A DNA stretch of 64,000 nt. It comes from Mycolicibacterium aurum. GTDB taxonomy: Bacteria > Actinomycetota > Actinomycetes > Mycobacteriales > Mycobacteriaceae. Where the stretch lies: positions 1,488,001 to 1,552,000 of the forward strand of contig NZ_LR134356.1 of assembly GCF_900637195.1 (NCBI RefSeq), written 5' to 3'. Shown here one piece after another: positions 55,913 to 64,000 of the stretch; position 1 is the stretch's first letter; each line of letters starts with the position of its first letter. The notes beneath the pieces were generated by a model that had not been told where the DNA came from, made no database searches, and was given only the letters and a program-made list of their open reading frames with translations. The position numbers and the translations under genes are program-made.

Positions 55913-55918
55913 GTGGCG

Positions 55919-56773
55919 GTGACCGCCGAGCGCCCACCCGAGCACGTACTCGCAGCCTTCGGGCTGTCCGGGGTGCAGCCGGCGCCGTTGGGATCCACCT
56001 GGGAGGGTGGCTGGCGGTGCGGCGAGGTGGTGTTGTCCATGGTCGCCGATCACGCGCGCGCGGCCTGGTCGGCGAAGGTCCGGGAGACGCTGTTCGTCGA
56101 CGGGGTGCGGCTGGCGCGGCCCGTGCGGTCGACCGACGGACGCTACGTGGTCGCGGGCTGGCGTGCCGACACCTACGTGGCGGGCACACCGGAGCCTCGC
56201 CATGACGAAGTCGTCTCGGCCGCGGTTCGGCTGCACGAGGCCACCGCCAAACTGGAACGGCCACGCTTCCTCACGCAGCCGCCGATCGCGCCGTGGGGTG
56301 ACGTCGACGTGTTCATCGCCGCCGATCGCGCCGCGTGGGAAGAGCGCCCGCTGCATTCGCTGCCCCAGGGTGCCCGGGTGGCGCCGGGAACGGCGGACGG
56401 ACAGAAGTCCGTCGAGCTGATCAACCAGCTGGCGTCGCTGCGCCGCCCCACCAAGGGTCCCAGTCAGTTGGTACACGGAGATCTCTACGGCACAGTGCTT
56501 TTCGCGGGCACCGCGGCACCTGGCATCACCGATATCACGCCCTACTGGCGGCCGCCTGCCTGGGCGGCCGGGGTCGTGGTGGTGGACGCGCTGTCCTGGG
56601 GCGAGGCCGACGACGCGCTCATCGAGCGTTGGTCGCAGCTGCCCGAATGGTCGCAGATGTTGTTGCGCGCCTTGATCTTCCGGTTGGCTGTCCACGCCCT
56701 GCACCCGAGGTCGACGGCAGCGGCGTTCCCGGGGCTGGCCCGCACTGCGGCGCTGGTACGACTCGCGCTCTGA
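55919..56773 (+). CDS. TIGR02569-type protein (kinase-like fold)
   Basis: A 284-residue soluble protein of an actinobacterial family (TIGR02569, from memory; Rv3205c position). The segment LVHGDLYGTVLF followed by ITDITPYWRP resembles the catalytic HGDL...D pattern of aminoglycoside-phosphotransferase-like kinases. However, the usual Asn after HGD is replaced and the N-terminal ATP loop is weak. It may be a degenerate kinase. It lies 36 bp after moeZ but has its own promoter signal. Confidence 0.8.
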   Translation: MTAERPPEHVLAAFGLSGVQPAPLGSTWEGGWRCGEVVLSMVADHARAAWSAKVRETLFVDGVRLARPVRSTDGRYVVAGWRADTYVAGTPEPRHDEVVSAAVRLHEATAKLERPRFLTQPPIAPWGDVDVFIAADRAAWEERPLHSLPQGARVAPGTADGQKSVELINQLASLRRPTKGPSQLVHGDLYGTVLFAGTAAPGITDITPYWRPPAWAAGVVVVDALSWGEADDALIERWSQLPEWSQMLLRALIFRLAVHALHPRSTAAAFPGLARTAALVRLAL

Positions 56774-56776
56774 GCC

Positions 56777-57073
56777 TCAGAACGTGTGGCGGTGGTCCCG
56801 CAACGGGATCCGACCGTCCACGGCCAGGACGCCTTCGGCGCGCAGCCGCTCCAACTGCCGGGTCTCCAGGTGCGGGGCAGGGCGTCCCGACGCCCGGATC
56901 ACACGGTGCCAGGGCAGGTCCGACGAATCCGTCCGCATGATCCACGCGACGATGCGCGGGCTGGAAAGCCCTGCGGCATCGGCGATGTCGCCGTAGGTGG
57001 ACACCTGGCCCGACGGAATCGACGCGACGAGACCACGCACCGTCTCGACCTGCTCGTCGGTGATCGCCGCCAC
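56777..57073 (-). CDS. Alkyltransferase-like protein (ATL)
   Basis: A 98-residue protein homologous to the C-terminal domain of O6-alkylguanine-DNA methyltransferase, with GQVSTYGDIADAAG (helix-turn-helix and Arg-finger region). The active-site PCHR is replaced by PWHR (residues 54-57). ATL proteins bind O6-alkylguanine, flip it and recruit nucleotide excision repair instead of removing the alkyl group. GTG 57073 overlaps the 3' end of lipV by neither stop nor start, leaving a 2-bp gap. Corresponds to Rv3204. Confidence 0.92.
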   Translation of the reverse strand: MAAITDEQVETVRGLVASIPSGQVSTYGDIADAAGLSSPRIVAWIMRTDSSDLPWHRVIRASGRPAPHLETRQLERLRAEGVLAVDGRIPLRDHRHTF

Positions 57074-57075
57074 GG

Positions 57076-57858
57076 TCAGCCCAGTTGTTCCCGGATCAGC
57101 GCAGCCGTCTCCGCAGGCTTGGCGAGCGGAACCATGTGGTCGCACTCCCAGTCCAGCAGCGTGAAATCCGACCCGAGGCCGGCGTCCAGGGCGGTCAGCA
57201 GCTCGGCGCCGGCATACGGCGGGTCCGTGTAGGTGGCCCGCACCAGCACGGTCGGGGTGCCGTCGCGTGGCACCGCAACGGGGCGGGTCAACTCGCTCCA
57301 GTAACTGAGCATCGCCGGGATGCTGATCCGCCAGCCCACCCGTCCGTCCGCCTGATCCACGAGGTGCTCGTCGAGCTCGCGTTCCAGTTCGTCGTCGGCA
57401 ACCTCGCCCCACGACCCACCGAGCTTCTCCTGGCGAGCCTCCTCGCGACTGGTGTAGTCGGGTGAGGCGTACATACTGTCGGCGACTTCCCGCATCCACC
57501 GCCCGTCCAGCCCCACCGCGGGGTCCAGCAGGACCAGGCCGGCGATCAGATCCGGCCGTGCCACAGCCAGGTTCAGTGCGATCGCCCCGCCGAACGAGTG
57601 ACCGACCACGACCACGGGGCCGTCGGCCTCGGCCTCGATCACGGCGGTCAGCGCCGCGACGTTGGCGTCGATCGTCCACGGCGCATCCCAGGTGGAGCGA
57701 CCATGGCCGACAAGGTCGGGGGCGACGGCCGAGACGTCGGGCAGGTGCCGGGTGAACAGCGATTCCCAGCGCATGCCGTGGCCGGTCAGCCCGTGGATCG
57801 CCAGGACCCGCGCAGGGCCGGCCGGTCCGAAGCGGTAGGTGCACAACAGGTCGGTCAC
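57076..57858 (-). CDS. lipV: Alpha/beta hydrolase (LipV-like)
   Basis: A 260-residue esterase or lipase with oxyanion region LAIHGLTGHGMRW, nucleophile elbow VGHSFGG, acid Asp in VLLDPAVG or a later strand, and catalytic His in ECDHMVPLA. No signal peptide, so cytosolic. GTG 57858 (VTDLLCTYRFG) fits the family N-terminus; ATG 57930 is an alternative that nearly touches the divergent adnA start. Corresponds to Rv3203. Confidence 0.88.
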   Translation of the reverse strand: MTDLLCTYRFGPAGPARVLAIHGLTGHGMRWESLFTRHLPDVSAVAPDLVGHGRSTWDAPWTIDANVAALTAVIEAEADGPVVVVGHSFGGAIALNLAVARPDLIAGLVLLDPAVGLDGRWMREVADSMYASPDYTSREEARQEKLGGSWGEVADDELERELDEHLVDQADGRVGWRISIPAMLSYWSELTRPVAVPRDGTPTVLVRATYTDPPYAGAELLTALDAGLGSDFTLLDWECDHMVPLAKPAETAALIREQLG

Positions 57859-57936
57859 AGGTTGCGATGCTGCCAGGCGCCCCGGGCCGGGGCCACACAA
57901 GGCCGACTTGTCGGACCCGCGTGATGTCATGCCTGC

Positions 57937-60900
57937 ATGTCCGCGCCGCACACTGAACTCACACCCGAGGCCCTGGGTCGGCCGGACATGCGCGGCACCG
58001 TGCGCGTGCTGGGTGGCCCGGGTACCGGGAAGAGCAGCCTGCTCGTCGATACGGCCGTGGCTCACATCGGGGCGGGGTGTGACCCGGAATCGATTCTGTT
58101 GCTGACGGGTTCGGCACGGCTGAGTGCGCATGCCAGGGCCACGATCACCACGACGCTGCTGGGTGCGGGCGGGCGGGCCGCGGTACGCGAGCCGCTGGTC
58201 CGCACGGTCCACTCGTATGCCTTCGCGGTGTTGCGTCTCGCCGCCCAGCGCAACGGCAGCCCGCCTCCCCGGCTGATCACCAGTGCCGAGCAGGACGGCA
58301 TCATCCGCGAGCTCCTCGCCGGTGACGTCGAGGACGGCGACGCATCGCCGGTGCGGTGGCCCGAACGGCTCCGGCCTGCCCTGAGCACCGTCGGCTTCGC
58401 CACCGAGCTGCGCGACCTGATGGCCCGGTGCAGCGAGCGCGGCGTCGATCCGCTTGCGCTGCAACGCATCGGTCGCGCGTCCGGACGGCCGGAATGGCAG
58501 GCGGCAGGACGGTTCGCCCAGGCCCACGAACAGATCATGTTGCTGCGGTCGGCGGTCGGCATGGCCGCGCCGCAGGCCACGGTTCCTGCGCTGGGCGCCG
58601 CCGAGCTCGTCGGTGCCGCACTGGAGGCCTTCGCCACCGACCCCGACCTGCTGGCTGCCGAACGGGCCCGTGTGCGGGTGCTGCTGGTCGATGACGCCCA
58701 GCACCTCGACCCGCAGGCCGCGCGCCTTGTCGAGGTGGTGGCGGCAGGCGCGGAGCTCACGGTGATCGCCGGCGATCCGCAGCAGACGGTGTTCGGCTAC
58801 CGGGGCGCCGACCCGGCGCTTCTGCGCGGTGACGGCCTCGCGCTGACCCTCACCCGTTCGCGTCGGTGCGCGGGGCCGGTCGCCGACGCGATCGGGGCTG
58901 TCGCCCGGCGGCTGCCCGGGTCCGATTCCTCGCGGGAGTTCACCGGCAGCGATGCGCCGGGGTCGCTGGCGGTGCGGATCGCCGCGACGCCGCACGCGGA
59001 GTCGGCACTGATCGCCGACGCACTGCGGCGCGCGCATCTCATCGACGGCGTGCCGTGGTCGCAGATGGCGGTCATCGTTCGGTCGGTGCCCCGGATGGGC
59101 GCCGGGCTCGGCCGGGCCCTCGCCGCGGCGGGAGTGCCGGTGGAAGAGCCGCAATCCGATGCGCCCCTTGCCGATCAGCCGGCGGTGCAGGCATTGCTGA
59201 CAGTGCTGGAGGCCACCGCGGACACCCTCGACGGCGAACGCGCGCTCGCGCTGATCACCGGGCCGATCGGCCGGGTCGACCCGGTGTCGCTCCGGCAGAT
59301 GCGGCGCACACTGCGTCGGGCCGGGCAGACCACAGACAGTTTCGGCGACCTCCTGGTCGGCGCGCTGCAGCGTGACGCCGCCGGGCTACCCGAGGAGCAG
59401 GCGCGGGCGGTGCGCCGCGTGCGCACGGTTCTGGCCGCCGCCCGCCGCAGTGCCGACGAGGGACGTGATCCCCGGGACACGCTCTGGCAGGCGTGGCACC
59501 GTTCCGGGTTGCAGCGGCGCTGGCTGGCCGCCAGCGAACGGGGCGGGCCGGCAGCGGCGCAGGCCGACCGCGACCTGGATGCCGTCACCGCGCTGTTCGA
59601 CGTCGCCGAACAGTACGTGGATCGCACGGCGGGGGCGTCGCTGCGCGGCCTGGTCGATCACATCACCGGGTTGGCGCTTCCTCCCACCCGGCACGTCGAC
59701 GCGAGCGGCGAGGCGGTCGCCCTGGTCAGCGCGCACTCCGCCCTCAACCGCGAATGGGATGTCGTGGTGATCGCCGGTGTCCAGGAGGGACTGTGGCCCA
59801 ACGTCTCTCCCCGCGGCGGGGTCCTGGCCACGCAGCAGCTGATCGACGTGATCGACGGCGTCACCGATCCCGGCCAGCGTGGACTTCCCGGACGGGCGCC
59901 GCTGCTCGCGGAGGAACGTCGGTTGCTGATCGCCGCCATGGGACGTGCCCGCAGTCGGCTGCTGGTGACCGCCGTCGACAGCGACTGCGGCGACGAGGCG
60001 ATGCTCCCGTCGTCGTTCTGCCACGAGCTCGCCGCGCTGGCCACCGAATCGGGCCCCGAGCCCGCAGAGCCGATCCGTGCGCCCCGGGTGCTCGCCCCCT
60101 CCGCCGTCGTCGGCCGGCTGCGTTCGGTGGTGTGTGCCGCGCCCGGCGCGGTCGACGACGCCGAACGAGCGTGCGCAGCAGCCCAGTTGGCGCGACTGGC
60201 GGCAGCCGGCGTGCATGGCGCGGACCCCGCGTCGTGGTACGCCGCGCGCGGCCTGTCCAGCGACGACCCTCTCTGGGAGGCCGGCGAACACGTCGTGACC
60301 CTGTCGCCGTCGACCCTGCAGATGCTCGCGGACTGTCCACTGCGCTGGCTGCTGGAACGCCATGGCGGCTCCCGCGGTCGTGATGTGCGTTCCACGCTGG
60401 GATCGTTGGTCCACGCTCTGGTCTCCGAATCGGAGAAGTCCGAGTCGCAGGTGCTCGACGCACTGGAAAAAGTCTGGGACCAGATCCCGTTCGATGCGCA
60501 GTGGTACTCCGACAACGAGCAGGTGCGGCATCTGGAGATGCTGGCGACGTTCCTGCGGTGGCGCACCAACACCCGCGCGCAGCTCACCGAGATCGGCACC
60601 GAGGTCGACGTCGACGGCCTCGTCGGCGAGCCTGACGGGGAGGGGCCCGGGGTGCGCGTCCGAGGTCGACTCGACCGCCTCGAGCGCGACGCCGAGGACC
60701 GCCTCGTCGTCGTCGACATCAAGACGTCCAAGAGTCCGGTCACCAAGGACGACGCACAGAACCACGCGCAGCTGGCGATGTATCAGCTGGCCGTCGCGGC
60801 GGGTCTGCTCGCCGAGGGCGACACACCCGGAGGCGGCCGGCTGGTCTACCTCGGGAAGACCAGCGCCGGCGGAGCGACCGAACGTCACCAGGACCCGCTG

Positions 60901-61053
60901 ACCGCGGAGCGCCGTGCCGAGTGGCAGGCCCAGGTGCACCAGGCCGCCGCAGCCACCCGGGGGCCGGAGTTCATCGCCCGGGTCAACGACGGATGCGCGC
61001 ACTGTCCGGTACGCGCGATGTGCCCCGCACAGAACAGCAGGAGCGACGCATGA
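57937..61053 (+). CDS. adnA: Helicase-nuclease subunit AdnA
   Basis: One half of the AdnAB heterodimer, the mycobacterial end-resection motor-nuclease that processes double-strand breaks. The 1038-residue protein has an N-terminal UvrD-like motor domain (GGPGTGKSS, Lys32; helicase motif II VDDAQHLD). A C-terminal RecB-type nuclease domain contains GRLDRLERDAEDRLVVVDIKT. A cysteine set (DCPLRWL near 800 and CAHCPVRAMC near the end) likely binds an iron-sulfur cluster. Motif II has DDAQ instead of DExx, consistent with AdnA being the weaker motor. It overlaps adnB by 4 bp. Corresponds to Rv3202c. Confidence 0.93.
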   Translation: MSAPHTELTPEALGRPDMRGTVRVLGGPGTGKSSLLVDTAVAHIGAGCDPESILLLTGSARLSAHARATITTTLLGAGGRAAVREPLVRTVHSYAFAVLRLAAQRNGSPPPRLITSAEQDGIIRELLAGDVEDGDASPVRWPERLRPALSTVGFATELRDLMARCSERGVDPLALQRIGRASGRPEWQAAGRFAQAHEQIMLLRSAVGMAAPQATVPALGAAELVGAALEAFATDPDLLAAERARVRVLLVDDAQHLDPQAARLVEVVAAGAELTVIAGDPQQTVFGYRGADPALLRGDGLALTLTRSRRCAGPVADAIGAVARRLPGSDSSREFTGSDAPGSLAVRIAATPHAESALIADALRRAHLIDGVPWSQMAVIVRSVPRMGAGLGRALAAAGVPVEEPQSDAPLADQPAVQALLTVLEATADTLDGERALALITGPIGRVDPVSLRQMRRTLRRAGQTTDSFGDLLVGALQRDAAGLPEEQARAVRRVRTVLAAARRSADEGRDPRDTLWQAWHRSGLQRRWLAASERGGPAAAQADRDLDAVTALFDVAEQYVDRTAGASLRGLVDHITGLALPPTRHVDASGEAVALVSAHSALNREWDVVVIAGVQEGLWPNVSPRGGVLATQQLIDVIDGVTDPGQRGLPGRAPLLAEERRLLIAAMGRARSRLLVTAVDSDCGDEAMLPSSFCHELAALATESGPEPAEPIRAPRVLAPSAVVGRLRSVVCAAPGAVDDAERACAAAQLARLAAAGVHGADPASWYAARGLSSDDPLWEAGEHVVTLSPSTLQMLADCPLRWLLERHGGSRGRDVRSTLGSLVHALVSESEKSESQVLDALEKVWDQIPFDAQWYSDNEQVRHLEMLATFLRWRTNTRAQLTEIGTEVDVDGLVGEPDGEGPGVRVRGRLDRLERDAEDRLVVVDIKTSKSPVTKDDAQNHAQLAMYQLAVAAGLLAEGDTPGGGRLVYLGKTSAGGATERHQDPLTAERRAEWQAQVHQAAAATRGPEFIARVNDGCAHCPVRAMCPAQNSRSDA

Positions 61054-64000
61054 CGACCCCCCGGTTCAGCCCCGCCGAACTGTCCAGGGCGTTGGGCCTT
61101 TTCGAACCCACCGACGAGCAGGCCGCGGTCATCTCCGCGCCGCCGGGCCCGCTGGTGGTCATCGCCGGTGCCGGTGCGGGCAAGACCGAGACCATGGCGG
61201 CGCGGGTGGTGTGGCTGGTGGCCAACGGTTATGCCCGTCCCGGGGAGGTGCTCGGGCTGACCTTCACCCGCAAGGCCGCGGGCCAGCTGCTGCGCCGGGT
61301 GCGGGCCCGCCTGGCGCGGCTGGCCGGGGCGGGGTTGATGATCACCTCTGCCGGTGCGGATTTCGTCGACGATCCGGTCACGATCGGCACCTACCACGCC
61401 TTCGCGGGCAACCTGCTCCGCGAGTTCGGTCTGCTGCTGCCCATCGAGCCGGACACCCGGCTCCTCAGTGAGACCGAGCTGTGGCAGCTGGCGTTTCGCG
61501 TGGTGTGCGAGCATCCCGAGGCGTTGGACACCGACAAGTCACCGGCAACCATCACCGACATGGTGCTGCGGCTGGCCGGTCAACTCTCCGAACATCTCGT
61601 CGACACCGCGCAACTGCGCGATACCCATGTCGAGCTCGACCGGCTTGTCCACGCGCTGCCCGCAGGCAGGTACCAGCGTGACCGCGGGCCCAGCCAGTGG
61701 CTGCTGCGCATGCTGGCCACGCAGACCGAGCGCACCACGCTGGTGCCGCTGATCGATGCGGTGCACCGTCGGATGCGTGAGGAACGCGTCATGGATTTCG
61801 GCATGCAGATGGCCTCGGCTGCGCGGCTGGCATCCCAGTTCCCGCAGGTCGGGGAGCAGCTGCGGCAGCGCTACCGGGTGGTCCTCCTCGACGAGTACCA
61901 GGACACCGGGCACGCTCAGCGGGTGGCGCTGTCGTCGCTGTTCGGTGCGGGTGCCGACGACGGGCTGGCGCTCACCGCCGTCGGAGATCCGATCCAGTCG
62001 ATCTACGGCTGGCGCGGTGCATCGGCCACCAATCTGCCGCGGTTCACCACCGACTTCCCGCTGGCCGACGGAACGCCGGCCCCCACCCTGGAACTGCGCA
62101 CCAGTTGGCGTAATCCGCCCGAGGTGCTGCACCTGGCCAACGAGGTGTCTGTCGACGCCCGGCGCCGGTCGGTGGCCGTCCGTGCGCTGCAGCCCCGGCC
62201 CGGCGCCGAACCGGGCAACGTGGTGTGCGCGTTGATGTCCGACGTCGAGGCCGAACGCGAGTGGGTCGCCGATCATGTCGCACGGCGGTGGCACGGCGGT
62301 CTCGCCGAGACCGGCGCCGCCCCGACCGCCGCGGTTCTGGTGCGCCGCAACGCCGACGCGGCGCCGATGGCAGCGGCACTGAATCGGCGCGGCGTGGCGG
62401 TGGAAGTAGTCGGTCTGGCCGGCCTGCTGGCCGTCCCTGAGGTGGCCGACGTCGTCGCGATGCTGAGGTTGTCCGCCGACCCGACGGCAGGGGCAGCTGC
62501 GGTGCGGGTGCTGACGGGTCCGCGGTGGCGGCTCGGCGCCCGGGATGTCGCAGCGCTGTGGCGGCGGGCGGTGGACCTCGTCAAAGCCGTCCCGTCCGCG
62601 GAGGCCACCTCGGCGACGGCCGAGATCATCGCGCAGCTCGGCCCCGACGCGGATGCGGCTTGCCTGGCTGACGCGATTTGCGATCCGGGATCCGCGGCGG
62701 CGTACTCCGAACCGGGCTACGCGCGGATCGTCGCACTGGGGCGGGAGCTGACGTCGCTGCGTGGCCACCTTTCCAGCCCGCTGCCGGACCTTGTCGCCGA
62801 GGTGCGCCGCATCCTCGGGGTCGACGCGGAAGTCCGCGCGGCCCAGCCTGTCTCGGCGGGATGGTCGGGCACGGAGCACCTCGATGCGTTCGGTGATGTG
62901 GTGGCGGACTTCGCGACACGGGGGCAGTCGACGGTGTCGGCCCTTCTGGCGTACCTGGACATCGCCGAGCAGGTCGAGAACGGTCTCGCGCCCGCGGAGG
63001 TGAACGTGTCCGCCGACCGGGTGCAGATCCTGACGGTGCATGCGGCGAAAGGCCTGGAGTGGCAGATCGTCGCCGTGCCGCATCTGTCGGGGCGGGTGTT
63101 TCCGTCCACCGCGTCCCCTCGTACGTGGCTCACCGATGCTGCCGACCTCCCGCCGCTGCTGCGCGGGGACTGCGCGACGGTGTCCGAGCACGGGGTGCCG
63201 GTATTGGACTGCTCGGATGTCAGCGATCGAAAAGGGCTGTCGGACAAGATCTCGGATCACAAGCGGAGTCTGGATCAACGGCGCACCGACGAGGAACGCC
63301 GACTGCTGTACGTCGCGATCACCCGTGCGGAGCACACCCTGCTGGTGTCCGGACATCACTGGGGGGCCACCGAATCCAAGCCGCGCGGCCCGTCGGCGTT
63401 CCTGTGCGAACTTAAGGCCGTCATCGACGCATCGGTCGACGCCGGCGCGCCGTGCGGAGTCGTCGACGCATGGGCCGAAGCCCCCGCCGACGGTGAGCCC
63501 AACCCGCTGCGCGATCGGGTCATCGAGGCGACATGGCCGGTCGATCCGATCGCGGCGCGCCGCGCACCCACCGACCACGGCGCGCAACTGGTGGCCACCG
63601 CGATGACATCGGAGATCGAGGAGGGCCGACCCGACCCGTTTGGCTGGACCACCGACGTCGATGCCCTGCTGGCCGAGCGTGAACTGGCCGCCCGGCGGCC
63701 TGTACCCCCGCTGCCGCCTCAGCTGTCGGTGAGCTCGCTGGTGGAACTCGGACGCGATCCTGAGGCGGTCGCGCAACGGCTGCAGAGGCGGTTGCCGCGC
63801 CGTCCCGACGCGCAGGCGTTGCTGGGCACCGCGTTTCACGAATGGGTGCAGCGGTACTTCCAGGCGGAGAAGCTCTTCGACCTCGACGACCTGCCCGGTG
63901 CCGTTGACGCGGACCGCCAGGATCGGGGTGAGCTCGAGGAACTCGAGACGGCCTTCGCGCTGTCGCCGTGGGCGGCGCGCACACCGATCGACGTGGAAGT
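61050..64000 (+). CDS. adnB: Helicase-nuclease subunit AdnB, N-terminal 983 residues
   Basis: The motor subunit of AdnAB. The window ends inside the gene, so the C-terminal nuclease domain is cut. Visible are Q-motif TDEQAAVI, Walker A AGAGAGKTETM, motif Ia LTFTRKAAGQL, motif II LLDEYQDTG, motif III GDPIQSIYGWRG, motif V VHAAKGLEW and motif VI YVAITRAEHTLLV. All are intact, unlike AdnA. The final stretch (LLGTAFHEWVQRYF) is the beginning of the nuclease domain. ATG 61050 overlaps the adnA stop. Corresponds to Rv3201c. Confidence 0.95.
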   Translation, partial: MTTPRFSPAELSRALGLFEPTDEQAAVISAPPGPLVVIAGAGAGKTETMAARVVWLVANGYARPGEVLGLTFTRKAAGQLLRRVRARLARLAGAGLMITSAGADFVDDPVTIGTYHAFAGNLLREFGLLLPIEPDTRLLSETELWQLAFRVVCEHPEALDTDKSPATITDMVLRLAGQLSEHLVDTAQLRDTHVELDRLVHALPAGRYQRDRGPSQWLLRMLATQTERTTLVPLIDAVHRRMREERVMDFGMQMASAARLASQFPQVGEQLRQRYRVVLLDEYQDTGHAQRVALSSLFGAGADDGLALTAVGDPIQSIYGWRGASATNLPRFTTDFPLADGTPAPTLELRTSWRNPPEVLHLANEVSVDARRRSVAVRALQPRPGAEPGNVVCALMSDVEAEREWVADHVARRWHGGLAETGAAPTAAVLVRRNADAAPMAAALNRRGVAVEVVGLAGLLAVPEVADVVAMLRLSADPTAGAAAVRVLTGPRWRLGARDVAALWRRAVDLVKAVPSAEATSATAEIIAQLGPDADAACLADAICDPGSAAAYSEPGYARIVALGRELTSLRGHLSSPLPDLVAEVRRILGVDAEVRAAQPVSAGWSGTEHLDAFGDVVADFATRGQSTVSALLAYLDIAEQVENGLAPAEVNVSADRVQILTVHAAKGLEWQIVAVPHLSGRVFPSTASPRTWLTDAADLPPLLRGDCATVSEHGVPVLDCSDVSDRKGLSDKISDHKRSLDQRRTDEERRLLYVAITRAEHTLLVSGHHWGATESKPRGPSAFLCELKAVIDASVDAGAPCGVVDAWAEAPADGEPNPLRDRVIEATWPVDPIAARRAPTDHGAQLVATAMTSEIEEGRPDPFGWTTDVDALLAERELAARRPVPPLPPQLSVSSLVELGRDPEAVAQRLQRRLPRRPDAQALLGTAFHEWVQRYFQAEKLFDLDDLPGAVDADRQDRGELEELETAFALSPWAARTPIDVE

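Noticed and set aside
54677..56704. 675-codon minus-strand frame across moeZ and the next gene
   Set aside because: It crosses the boundary of two well-supported plus-strand genes and has no recognisable domain.

Overview
The window is chromosomal DNA of a fast-growing mycobacterium (Mycobacterium/Mycolicibacterium type). The DNA is strongly GC-rich, GTG and TTG starts are common, and many products are mycobacterial hallmarks: MtrA-MtrB-LpqB, SecA1, WhiB1, the SigH-RshA pair, FasR, DesA3, AdnA-AdnB and the tiny ribosomal protein bL37. The gene order follows, from memory, the block Rv3253c to Rv3201c of M. tuberculosis H37Rv in the same relative order. Extra genes are inserted at several points. 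I saw no tRNA, rRNA, CRISPR array, insertion sequence or prophage.

Layout. 1-5019: the end of an amino-acid permease, then an alkane-oxidation operon (alkB, two rubredoxins, a TetR regulator) and a convergent MFS transporter. 5239-11068: sahH, a small lipoprotein, a secreted esterase with two hydrolase domains, tmk and an unrecognised gene. 11354-20727: the envelope and secretion block mtrA-mtrB-lpqB, a Rieske lipoprotein, a ComF-type phosphoribosyltransferase, hpf and secA. 20730-28608: lipid and polyphosphate metabolism (a WS/DGAT-like acyltransferase, a BCCT transporter, PPK2, and a ferredoxin reductase with its DesA3 desaturase). 28685-38740: aldo/keto reductase, rsgA-aroA, an SRAP protein, two methyltransferases, a DUF2071 protein, an aldehyde dehydrogenase, an SDR and a YbaK-type deacylase. 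38901-42445: stress regulation (sigH-rshA, bL37, a biotinyl carrier, pdtaS, whiB1). 42714-48859: a lipid kinase, aroQ, a membrane protein, a gpm2-entC-GNAT operon, a ParA-like ATPase and an anchored beta-propeller-like protein. 48870-64000: rhlE, a ferritin-like protein, an MmpS-like protein, a DUF3107 protein, fasR, a DUF3152 protein, moeZ, a kinase-like protein, an ATL protein with lipV, and the AdnA-AdnB helicase-nuclease, which runs off the window end.

Regulation. Operons are tight, with many 4-bp ATGA, GTGA or TTGA stop/start overlaps. At least ten genes show a -10 hexamer 6-8 nt upstream of the start codon, as expected for leaderless transcripts. Convergent pairs either share a CTAG stop palindrome (three cases) or are separated by strong hairpins. 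The most notable regulatory structure is a pair of nearly identical twin palindromes (TACG-N4-CGTA, 15 bp apart) in front of both the desaturase reductase and the desaturase. No wholly new system was found; the more unusual items are listed as findings.
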